A DNA stretch of 64,000 nt from Phallusia fumigata (taxonomy: Eukaryota; Chordata; Ascidiacea; Phlebobranchia; Ascidiidae). Positions 1 through 12,400 of the stretch are shown here, in pieces. The DNA lies in the NCBI GenBank assembly GCA_008931825.1, contig QXVZ01018812.1:1-64000 (forward strand), read 5' to 3'. The notes beneath the pieces are model-generated. The model had not been told where the DNA came from and made no database searches. It was given only the letters and a program-made list of their open reading frames with translations. The position numbers and the translations under genes were made by a program. The number at the start of each line of letters is the position of its first letter. The first letter of the stretch is position 1.

Positions 1-413
1 TTCTAAAAACATCACTACTATTCAGAAATTGCCCCCCCCCCCCCCCCCCCCCCCCTATGCTAGCAGAAACAATCATGTTATAAATGCCAAGTAAATAATG
101 GACCCAATGTAATGTGGGTATTGAAAATATATCCAATGTAATAAAGAAAAGGGTATATGTGGAGAACATCATTTTGAGGTGGTAGTGTATGTGAAATGAA
201 AATATGGACAACGCCACCTCTCTAGTTATAACTGCAAGGAGTGCAAACACAGCTGGTGCTCTTTCAAACTCACCGAGAGTATTTAGGGGGATCTAAGTTG
301 ACTGTATATTAACCTTCTTGGTGTTGGACTATTAGCATCCTAATTAAGCCACACATGAATAAATGAAATTGTGCAATTTCTCAAAGAATCTGACTTACAT
401 TTGTTAAACCCAG
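1..413 (+). other. Intronic sequence upstream of the first visible KMT2 exon
   Basis: AT-rich intron ending in the acceptor at 411-413 (tgttaaacccag). It holds a run of 24 cytosines at 32-55. No coding exon was recognised. Confidence 0.7.
32..55. repeat. Homopolymer C run (24 bases)
   Basis: An uninterrupted run of C follows a single G at 31. Length is likely polymorphic or subject to sequencing error. Confidence 0.95.
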
Positions 414-3400
414 GCCCTGGAACCAGTGTTTCCACCACCGCAGCTGCTGCTTACAGCAAACCACAAACCATTGCCACAGTTCCATCACAAGGCAAGCCTG
501 GTGGAATGACTCTGCCATATCATGGGGTCCAAGGGACCCAGATTAATCCTCAGGGCCCCCAGCCCCCAAAACAAAAACCCCTTCTTATCAAAGAACAACC
601 GCTACTGATTCAAGACCTTCTGGATGAGGAGAAAAAGGAGCAGGAGAGAGCAAGGTTGGTAAAAATCTAGGCTGATTAGTTGCAGTGTAGGGACCTTTCC
701 ATACTCTGCAAGTTGCAAACTTGATTAGTTCGGCAAACTAAAGGTTAAGTCTTGCATTGCTAGGCATAGAGCAAACAAGTATTCAATTAGGTCTCCCAAA
801 AATCCCTTTCTCCAAACGCATCTTTTGTGAATTGTAACTGTTCAGTTGTTCAACCTTCTGTATGCAGGGGTGTTTGCCAAAAAAACTATTTTACCTGATG
901 TTTTGTAAAAAAGTTGACATTGTCGACTGTTCTAAAGCAATAAAACCACCCACTGTGTTGGTGTTCTGTTCAACACACTTTGTTCTTCCGCAGAAGAGAA
1001 AAAATGACCCAGGCCATGTTACAACAGCAACAACAACAGCAGCAACAGCAAGGGGCAATCTTCCCTGTTATCGAAGGAGATGACGGTCTTGCTCCCGAGG
1101 TTGACCACATTCTTCAAGCCAAGATTAAAATTTTATCTGGCATCAACCAGGTAAAGAATGATGCCACAGAAATAAGTCATGAAATATGAAATACTTCCCT
1201 TGACCCATTTTGACATTTTTTTGTTAAAAGTGACTTTAATTGCGAAATGTTTTCATTTTACGCTGAACAAGAACCATGAAACAAGTCACTACAGCCACAA
1301 AATTTTGATGCTTTTTATGCAAAGGCAAAGTAATTACAAATATTATTTTGGTAATAAAACAAAATCTAATTTGACTATCAACATTACTGAGCACCAAACA
1401 CTAAACCTAATAAATTGGAGAATAGAGAACAAATTGTTTTTATGTTAAAGGTCATCAACAGTGGTTCCACAACTCAGGCTGTGACTGAAGTGACAGTGCA
1501 AGCCGGTCCATTTGTACAGCAACCAGGCACTCAACACTGGCAACAGAATCTACAAGGCCAGCCAGCTCAACAAACAGGTCAGTTGGTGGTGCCCCAGGTG
1601 TTTTGCTACTGAGGCATCTCAACACAGGCATATTACCTTGAATCTCAGGGTTCCATGCTGATCTCTTTTCAATAGATGGCACGCAGCTGCTACACATAAC
1701 TGTGCATTAAGTTGCCATCTGTACATCTTCTCTGCTCAGTGCATGATTTAAAACACGTCTAGGTTGTAACGCTGGAATCTTCAAACACTTTTTTCCAATA
1801 ATTCAACTTACTTATCTGAAAGGTCATCAGCAGAAACACATTAGTTTCACACTAATCAAAAAGATAACTGCCTAGGAGCTTGGATATAGTGAATACATTG
1901 TAATGCAAACGTTTCAACAATTGTTGCTGCAATCTTATTCAGTGATATGGACATAGAGATGGTTAAGATGTTTGGGTTACAATGTGTTCACCATATACAA
2001 GCTCTGAGACAGTTCTATTTTATTACTGTATCCCTAACAGCATCAATTTTAAATCAAGAAATGCTGTTAAAATATGTTTGAATTGAATGTTGTTGATTAT
2101 TGGCTGGTAATGGTGAACATGAGGTAATTGTACATACAGGTATGATGGGTGCCCCATCGTTTGGAACGGATGCAGATTCACAACAGAAAAAAGCAAGATA
2201 TGAAGAATGGCTTTACCAACATCAAGGTTTGCTGCAGGTATGTTAGGTTGGGGTCATTGTTTTCAAAGCAACACAAGGAACTATTGCTTCGTAGGCATTT
2301 ATTAATTTGATGAATTATTTATGCAAAAATCTGTGTATGAAGTTAATTCCAGTCCTTCGCGCAGTTGTTAGCTCAGCTACCATTTACTGTGTGTTTCTGT
2401 GTCACTTAATCAGTAAAAGTTGTAATGTCAACGCTCGAATTGGAAATAGGGGTGAAATGTTTAGGTAGCTTAATGCAACTTAAAATTTGTCAAACCTTTC
2501 TGATCAATAAGAAAATTTGTGTTTAAATTTCTGTTGGGTTTCATTCCCAGTAATGTACATTGCAGAAATGACCAGGAAGTTTTGTAATTTACATTGCAGA
2601 AAAAACCAGGAAGTTTTATAATTTACATTGCGGAAATGTCAAGGAATTTTTATAATTTACTGCTTAGTACATTTCAAATATTTTTAATTGTTTTTAAATT
2701 CTGCAAGTTTTTGTTTGTGAGCAAATCTGTTCCTGGTGGTAACCCATCTGAAAACAGTGTAACCTTGTTTTTACTGATTTTTACACGTAAATATTCAAAA
2801 TGTCAACATACGTTAGATGCAAGTGAAAGAACTGGAACAGAAAGTGAAACAGCACCGATTGGCAAAACAAGCTCTCACCAAGAAACAAAGGCAGAGCAAA
2901 AAATCTGGAGAGGAATTTACCACACAGGATAGCCTGAATTTGAACAACGTGAATCGACAACAGCTGGAAACACAGCACCAACTTGATGCGGTCAGAACAG
3001 CAAAAGTTTTTAGACAATTTAACTTTGTTCATAGTAATCAAAGTTGTATTTCATGGAGGGTATGTTTGGCCTTTAGCACAAAATTTGAGAGATCAACTTG
3101 TTATGGGTCCCCTTCCTAAAGGCGACATATATTGATTTCCCTCTGTTTGATTTTTTGTTCTACCCTGAGCCATGAAATGTTCGATGGATGGATAAAACTT
3201 TCACAGCTGGTAGATATGATCATGGTGTTGTGCCATCTGTTTCGTTTGACCCCATAGCCTCAGTGGGTACCCCACTAGCCTCAAAATAGTAAAACGTTTT
3301 TCAAACGTTTGCGTGCTTGCAAACACCACAAACCAAAAGTTTCTGTGATTATTGGGTTTTAGTGAAAATGAAGTTAGGTCATTTGAAGTATGAACTGCTT

Positions 3401-6400
3401 CTTAATTGAATGAAAGTTCAGTAGGTGGTGGTTCAAGTCCGGGGTTGTCAACAACTTTGTGTGCATGAGGCCCTTGTGGTTGTTTTGTGGCTCCCTCTAG
3501 TGATTAAACTTTTAAACAATGTCCGATTGGAAAGAAATGATGGATTAAATTACTAAACAATGTTTGAATTAGTGGTGCAATAATTGCTGTGTTTTACCCT
3601 AGAGATCCAGCAGTTACCCCACTAGCCCCCTAAAATGGGTAAAATTATTAAGCAATGTCCAAACTGGATGTAACTTTGACAGTTTGTAGAACATGCCATT
3701 GTGGTGCACCAATTTTTTGTTTGACCTCATCACCCCATCAGTTACCCTCCTAGCCCCCTAAAATGGGTAAAATTATTAAGCAATGTCCAAACTGGATGTA
3801 ACTTTGACAGTTTGTAGAACATGTCAGGTTGGTGCACTGCTTGCTTTGTTTACACCAAGCCTTCATCCTCTAAACAAACTAATCCTGATGGGTTTGCAAT
3901 CACAAACTCTTTGTTCTTATGTCAACCAGATCAAAAAAAGGCAGATCCGCCACACAGAGTTAATGCAGGATTACAACATTAAAAAAGGAACAATGCAATA
4001 CCCAGGAATGCCAACAATACCACAACAGGTAACAGAACATAACATACTTGCATAAAGCATTTCCTTTAAATTTTGGTTGTAAACTTGTGAATTCATAAAT
4101 TTTGTAAAATTTTTGTTTAATGTTTTACGTATGATTGATGAGCTTAACAGACATGGTTGGAAGTATTCATACTGACTAGGAATTATGGAATATATAGCTA
4201 ATCGCATATGAGAAGGAGGCCTACAGCTACATTTTTGTGTTGCTTTCTGCAAAATTTTTATTGTGTCAACAAAAGAATCGCTGATGTACCTTTTTGAACG
4301 TCCTGCCCACCAAACCATTTTTCACCCTTGTTCCTATAGCAACCACAGCAGCGTGGCATGGTCCAAGTTTTCCAGCCCCATCCTCATCTTCAGCAGCAAC
4401 AGCAACCACCACAACAACAGATGGCCATGACATCACAGCAAGCGCAAACACCATCTATTATGAGGCAGCAATCCGCTCCTGGTTCAATGAACGTTGCTAT
4501 ACCACAACAACAACCATCTCGATCTGCTACGCTAACTCCCGGTCCAGGTAATGGTCATTTATAGGCCAGGGACTGCTCTGATAAAATTCAAATTCAATCA
4601 AAATTTGAGACCTTTTGGTTTTAAATGTTGTTTGAAAACATGCTGCAATCATTCTAGTAGTCTTAACAAGCTTTTTCAAAATATATTTCCACCGAATTAC
4701 CAAGCGCTAGGGTTGCAAGGCTTCTCGACTATTTTTGTGGGTTGGGTAAAAAAGTAATTTCGTACACCTTGGTTGGCGCAACTGCCTTGAACCTGTTTTT
4801 GATTAAAGTATACATTTTTAATGTTTCTCTAAACAGGGAAAATTCTGCTGCGTTGCTTGACTCTCGTAGAGTTTGTTTGTTAAAAACAGCTGCGGTTTGC
4901 TTATGGGTCAAAACTCTTATCACTGATCAAAACAGCTTTACACCTTGTTTTGCAACACACTATTAAAAATGTATAGTTTAAGACTACCATATTAGGTTTG
5001 TTAAAATCCTAAGTCATCCTGTTTGTTTCATTAGATCAGGGGTGTCCAAACTTTTTATGGGGGCCAATTTCAATCGGATAAAGACGCCCGCGGGCCAGCG
5101 TTTTTTTACCGAGTTTTTAACCATAAAATACACAACGATTTTATCAGCCGTATGGGATTTGTGTTGTGTCAGTACCATGTACCCCTCCTTCTTGTCGAAA
5201 AAAGGAAATCTGTTGTGTGAAGTCATAATGAAATCGCTTCAGCCCAAAACCTAAATTACACTTTGGGGCCATTTTCACAAGTTTGAAACCACAGCCGCGG
5301 ACCACTTAAAATGCCTTCACAAGCCGCACTTTAGACACCCCTGCATTAGATGCATGTAATTTGAATCAAAAACGTTGGTGTGGATCTCGTACTGTGTGAA
5401 TGTACTTATCTCGGTCACCTCACTGTAAAGGCCATTTAGATTTAAAGACATAGTAATTTTTTCAGGAATTGGAAATACCCCTGTTGCCCAATTTACTAGC
5501 CCAGGAACGTTGGTTCCTTCATCTGGAGTTAACCTCCAGTCACAGGAGTTCATCTCCCAGCTACAGAAGATGCCTGCCTTCAGGTTTTTTATAGTGTTTT
5601 TTGTGCTGCTTGCTCTGCTTTCATCTGATTTTTAATGACTTGAGGAATTGGTTCTAAATGAACTTATCGATTATAGAAACACAAACCTAGCCTAGGTAAC
5701 TCGCATGTGTAACTAGTGTATGTTTGGGTGTGTTTGGTTTTTATCACAATCTCCAAGTATTTCTTGGTCTAACTGGAACCTTGCTATAACTGAATAGGAT
5801 TTACCAGTATGAAGCATACGTAGACAAAAAAGCATCTGTTTTTGGCTATTCTTACATAGAGTACAATACAGGAAAGTAAATCCTATGCCTTATTCTCATC
5901 TTTTCACATTGCAGACAAATGAACCCTTCTCAAATACAACTTGCAATGCAACAAGGGGGAATCCTTATAACATCTGCAAGCTCCATGTTGCCTGGCAACC
6001 AGGGTCCAATCTCCCAGATTGGCGGGTCCCTCCCCGGAACCCAAGGGTCTCAGATGCGGCCCCAAATGGTCCACCAAGGGCCAGACCCTATCAGAGCCAA
6101 ACTTTCCCAAGCCCAAGTGTCCTCAGTGAACATAAATATGGGCAGCAACATGACCCCAACACAGGGGGCTCTTGTCCGTCAGATGGGTCCAGAGGGCCAC
6201 CAAGGTCCCCCGTTTATGCCAATGCAACATGGGGTCGCTCCCCAGACCCATGTTGCACAGACGGAAGAGGTAAGACTTGATTGTGTTTAAAACGTTTGTT
6301 TCAGTTTGTTTTTGAAAGAATTAGTTGCTGGTAGCAAAAACAATTGTTCGGGTATCCGTAAAAGTTTTTGAAATGTTACTTTTTAAACTAACGCAGTGCT

Positions 6401-9400
6401 TGTTTTGATCATCAGGAGAAACCCAAAAGAAAACGCAAGAAGAAGAAAAAGCCTTCAGAGGACACGGGTCCAGTGATGCCTCCTGGTGGTGGACAGGTAT
6501 TTTCTAAACTTTACACAGCTAATTATATTTGTAAAGTAGTTTGCCATAACGCTAAAACTCAAAGTTTATTTTCAAAAATGTGCGAAACAAATTTAATTTT
6601 TATGTCGAATTTTTAATTACATGTAGTCGTTGGTCAAATTTGCCTGGAAAAAGAAAAAACTCTGTTGCTTACTTGCTAAGTGTTGTACTTGGTAAAAAAC
6701 AATAAAGTGTTTTTCTCACAGTTTAAAAACATAAGTGATCGTAAAAATTCAACCTACTTTATAGGTCTCAATGTCCCCGCACATGGTAAGCCCAATGGGC
6801 AGTCCCCGGTTCAGTGCACCACCTGGAATGATGATGCCAGTACAATCACCAGGCCTGCAAGGGCCGATGTCATTTACCGGGCAATTTCCTCAAGCGACAT
6901 ACATGCCTAGTATGAACCAGGCGCGGTTGCCGTCGGGTTATCCGGCTTCCTCTTTGCACCAGAAGCCAGGACCCGGAGTTATCGGAAGTCACGGTCAAGT
7001 TATGAGCTCTGCCCCGCCGGGAATGCAGGTTGGGATGCCACACGGAAACCAAATGCTTGTGCAAGGGCAAGTTTTCGCGGGTCATGGTCAGGTTATGCAG
7101 CCGGGTATGATGCAAAATTACCCGTCGCTGAAACAGGTTGGTGAATTTGAAAATTGTATTTTTCGCCATTACTTACAAAAATTACCAATGCCCACAATTT
7201 ATGTGTTAGCAGTACGTTGAGTGTCCGAACGTTGAAAGCATTGGTTTATAATCTTTGTGACTGCAGTGTTAGGGGACTAGAGGACCTTAGGACTCTTTTT
7301 GTTTGCCGCGCTCGTATGTATAGTCCCCATAATAGCAATCGACGGTATATGAGCCGCTGTTGAATTAATGTTCTGACTGTGATTAACAACAAAAGAAGCC
7401 AATTCCAGTCTTTCCAAATTGTTCTTTTTTGCCACCTTCATTTCTCTCGAAAAAATATTAAGGACATAAACATTTCTCAAACATCTCGCGACCTCCTCCC
7501 AAAAAGCCCCTATGGGCGACTCCCAGCACTAAAACAACTACTGTTGTACATAATATTGAGGTAATTTTTTGTCCATCCTCTCCCTGGAGTTTTGTGGATC
7601 TAAGCCAGGAGTGGGCCCCCGGGGAACGCGGGCTACATGGGCCCGCTTGACTATTTCATGTCGCCCGCATCAGAATTCTGTTAAAGCTTACAACATAGCA
7701 TCAGAAGTCAAAACCATCATATGTTTATGTGTAAGAATTCCGATGAGATGACTTCGCCATTATTGTTGATTTTTATTCACTGTTCAACCGTATTATGACG
7801 TCAAACTTTCTTAAAAAATTGCCACAAATTCAGCCACTTGCTATTTTTGTGGCGTAGCAGCGAGGCCCGTCCCTCATGTCGTGCAATTCATGCGGCCCGC
7901 AGTACTAAATAGGGTCCCCGATCTAGGCAGCCAGATTCCGTCATTGAAGATTGCAAAGTGAAATCAATAAGACACATATTATAACCAACTCTTACTTTCT
8001 CGCCAGGCCCCCACGTCCGCTGTATTTTCATCTCCCTCTAGCCAGCAAACCCATTCCCACATGGCAGCATCTATGTCGGGTGAGAACAACATTAAAATGC
8101 CAACGACAGGATTTTCACCAAGTAGGTTTACGCTTTTTGCTTCTACATCTACCTTTAAGTACATGTTTTCAAACATAACGTAAAATTTTCTACTTGAATA
8201 AGAACCGATGATGCTATTTGTTTGGCGAAATATGTTTTTTTATTCGCAATAAGAATTACACAGACTGATTTGAGTGTGCTGTAAGGTTCAGCTCTATTAT
8301 AGTTTATCCGAAACTAGAATCGTCTGTATTAAGCACCCGTGGTTCAGGACGATTTCTGCACTGATGTACATTTGACAACGTAACAGAGTTAACTATTTCA
8401 AACTCTGATAAAAGGTTTCAGCCATCGTCTGTGAAAATAAAAGTGAATTTGTACTTACAAGTTGCTAATGGCAATATAAAAGCATGTGACTTGGAGAATA
8501 TCAATGTTTTTGTTGCTTAGCGACAATAAAACACGAGGATGATTCTGTGATGTCATCACCACCTTTCAGTATGTCAGGCGCTTTACACGTCGCACCGAAA
8601 CTTATGCAACCCGCCATCAGACCACCTATGATGAAAAAAGAAACAAGTAGGTTCAACGTTTTTCTTTCCCCAACTTTCAATAATAATAATAACTGGGTGG
8701 CATTAAGTCGTGTGGTGCAATTTTCTTTAAAATGATTTTTTAAAACAAGTTTTGATTACTAATTAATTTCTTCTCAGTTTTTTGCCCACTTCCAGAATGA
8801 AACTTTCAGTCACTTAACCTCCCGTCTCACCTCCCTTCGATCACGTCATGCATAGAATAGTCGGGACCATTACTGTAAGAATGGCCTGCATCAAAAAAGT
8901 ATACTAAACAGTAAGCAAGGAACACAAGGCGGGCTTACAGAGTAGCTTAGTTAAAAGCATACCTGCCAGACAACTTGCATATATTGATTACATCGCTTCT
9001 TGGCGTCACCAATTGCGTCACGTTTTTTTCCTACTTGTGTGTATAACGCGCGGTTTTAAGCCGTTTGTCATTATGGGCTCCTTCCGCGAAGGGACTCATA
9101 TTGTTTTTACCCTGTTTTTTTTGTGTCTCACGCGAGTTTGTTCTCACGTTTTGTTCAAGAAGGAGTTGTTCAAATTTCTCCAAATTTTTACACATGATAG
9201 ATCGGTATCTGAAGTAGTGCACTGACAACGTTTTACCCCAGTTTACCCATCGATTCACCCACAGGCCCCCAAAACGTGAAATTTTTAAAACAGCAATATT
9301 TAACAATTAAGTCACCTTGAAGTTTCCTATGGCTGATACAGTGCAAAGTATTTTAATTATGCACTGATTATGACAAGAGCAATTGTCGGGACGTTTGCAA

Positions 9401-12400
9401 TGCAATGTATATATATACACAATGTGTTTATTGCTTCATTCGACCATCTCGTTTGCTTCAGAATACTCTCGTCAGCTGTCAAGTATGAGTGATGCCGGCT
9501 TCCACCGCTCGTCAACCCCTCACACCCTGACCGACAAGGAACTGGAAATTGTGATGGCCACTGACCCTGACGCGTCGGACGCTTCCTCGGTCTCGTCTGA
9601 TAAACTTGGCGGTACGGATCCCAAGGTAACTTTCCATCAGGTTTTTTGGGTCCCCTTACTTTTAGTATTAAGTTAAGGAATTTGAATAGGTTGCAATCCA
9701 CCACGCGTACATCGCCGTAGAAATGCCTAATCGAAAAACCTGTCACATTACATTAATATCTCGTTGTAAGCTTATCATTGCAGCGTTACGCTTTGGTATT
9801 AAAGCTGTCTACAGTTTGTGTGTGTGTCAGTATCTCTGGCCAAACTGAAGTAAATACCAGAATTCGATCGATACGTATTAGTTTTTTTTCACAAGGGGTT
9901 CCTCTGCAGCACAAGAAATTGATGCTTTTTACTGCGAGAAACTGAGATGCAGTACGGTTAACTAAACTCACGTATATACTTTGTCAAATATAACAAATAC
10001 TTTTAACTCATGTTTGCCAATTTGATCTGTTTTTTTTTCATATTTTATCGGTAGAAGCTATTATGGGTTTAGCTTTATTATGGGTCCCCTTCCACCAAGG
10101 GGACACACATACTCTGTTTTTTTTTCCTGTCTAACGCGAGTTTGTTCCCACGTTTTGACCAAGAAGGAGTTGTTCAAATTTATTCAAATTTTCACACATG
10201 ATGGATACATATCTGAAGTTGTGCACTGACACCTTTTTACCCGAATTCACCCATCGGTTCACGCACAGGCCCCCGAAACGTAGAATTTTTAAAACGGCAA
10301 TATTTAACAAAGTAGGTCACCTAGAAGTTTCCTCTTTTAATAGTTGATACAATACAAAGTATGTTAAATGATTTTTAGACTTTAGTTTGGAATCACCCAT
10401 TTTTTTCCTTTTTAATCTTTTCAGCGAACTTTCTCCACTGAAATATACATGTACCAGATATGTTACCGCAGAGTGTATGACATGACTGTAAATCTTTCTA
10501 ACAGATAATGGAGTCTGTTGACGACACCATNGGTCACCTAGAAGTTTCCTATTTTAATAGTTGATACAATACAAAGTATGTTAAATGATTTTTAGACTTT
10601 AGTTTGGAATCACCCATTTTTTTCCTTTTTAATCTTTTCAGCGAACTTTCTCCACTGAAATATACATGTACCAGATATGTTACCGCAGAGTGTATGACAT
10701 GACTGTAAATCTTTCTAACAGATAATGGAGTCTGTTGACGACACCATAACTGGAGTTATACGCGACGGTACAGAGTACGGCAACAGACTGGACATCGCCA
10801 GATCAACGGGGGAGGTCGTACAGCCACCGTCATGGCTTCACACAACCAAGTTACCGAAATATTCACAACATATGATTCCAGGAGGAAGAGTGAGTAGAAA
10901 AGCTAAGGCAGTGGTTCCCAACCTTCTTTGATGCATTCCTCCTTTTACTTATTTTGGAACTTCTCATTCCTTCCCTCTACTAGACAAGAAGTGATATAAA
11001 GTAATGATAAAAAGTTAGGGACCACTGGTCTATCATAAAATGAATATCTGAAGTATAAATTGGAAATTCCTTCCCTCAATCCACAAAATTCCGCCCGGTT
11101 GAGAACTACTGGGCTAGTAAAATTAAGTTGTTAGTCAGATATTTATAAAGATTTGGTGTTCTCACACTGGGGTTTGTTCGGTAGAACACTGTCCGTTTCA
11201 GGTTAATACTCAGGCACGTGCCCGGCGCATTCTGACGTCACACATATATGACGTACAATTGAAGCAGCATTTCTGTTATATGGGAGGTTAATGTTGCTTT
11301 TTTTGGCAGTGTGTGTCGCGACACTCGCATTAGATTTGTTGCTGTGCCTGTTATCTTGAGTTTAAAATTGTCTCAAAGCCATGATTGACTGAACTTTTTC
11401 GTGTAGGGCCAAACTATGTCTTCGTTCGGGGGGCTCGGAAGCGACAGATTAGGAAATCATCAAGAACTGCTCAGACACATGCTCCAGCAGGTAACCGCTA
11501 CTTGTCAAAATATGACGTTTTCGCACAAACTACTTTTTAAGAATACAGTTTAGGATTTTACATCGTCGGCTTCTAACAACTTCTGCCATTGGAGTTACGA
11601 AAGCAGGGCTTACAAGCGCTGTTTATTGATTAAAATTGATTTGCTTTAATCTGTTTTGTGTTGCCTGGCTTTAAATGTGCCGTGGTTCGCAGGGCATGCC
11701 CGGACACGGAGCCATTACTGACCAGACGGATCTGAGCATGATGCCCGATCATATCAAGAAGCAACTTGAGCTTATGGGACACCCTTTCTTCATGAAGGTA
11801 TTTTACACATTTTCCTTCAACCACAAATCATTTGCTTACGGTGAAAAAAAGCTGACAAGATTTACAAAACCAAACTTTTTATTAGGTTTAAATCGCATTT
11901 GCTTAAGATTTTACCCAAACGTTTTATCGCATAAAAAAATGATACTCAAAAGAAACTGATGTTATTACGTCACCTGCATTTGACGTCACAGTACGACGAT
12001 CAAAAATGAATCCTTCAGTTGATGAGTCAGACATTTTTTGACAACAAATACATAGGTATTAAAATTTTACGCCGCTATCCTCAGTACTAACATGAACAAC
12101 GCCTATGTCACAAAACAAAACTGAGGACGATCAATGCCTTTTGCGTCACTTCTGGCGCAATAAAACGCGTGACTTAGGTTTTCACAATTTTACCAGTTCT
12201 CAACAAAAACCAAAAGATTTCGGCGTCCAACATTTAAATACCTTTCAGCATGCCGAAGATGGAAGTCTTCTGAAAAAGAAGCGATCTCGCAAAATGTCAA
12301 AGGACAAGGAGGGAAAAGCGGGAGCAAAGAGGAGAAAGAAAGGGAAGAAGGGAGGGGAGGATGGGAGCTTAGCGGGAGAAGAGGAGATGAGGCATCTGAT

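Larger units (their letters stand above)
414..9625 (+). other. KMT2C/D central Q/P/M-rich region with LL motifs and coiled coil
   Basis: Visible residues 1 to about 811 of the KMT2 gene. The first exon carries [19 protein letters not shown], the counterpart of the PLLLEELLEQEK segment of vertebrate KMT2C, followed by about ten glutamines in exon 994-1150 encoded by mixed CAG and CAA. Exons 2140-4028 encode the charged segment [16 protein letters not shown] and a predicted coiled coil ([20 protein letters not shown]), again matching KMT2C order. A lysine-rich block ([12 protein letters not shown]) fills the small exon 6416-6496, like the GKKKRTRKKKR block of KMT2C. The remainder is low-complexity Gln, Met, Pro and Gly sequence, poorly conserved but free of stops and phase-consistent. 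Single exon borders there are less certain than in the C-terminal half. Confidence 0.85.

Noticed and set aside
10503-10530. Second copy of a KMT2 exon start
   Set aside because: It is truncated at the N and lies in the 216-bp duplicated block, so it is most likely an assembly artefact.
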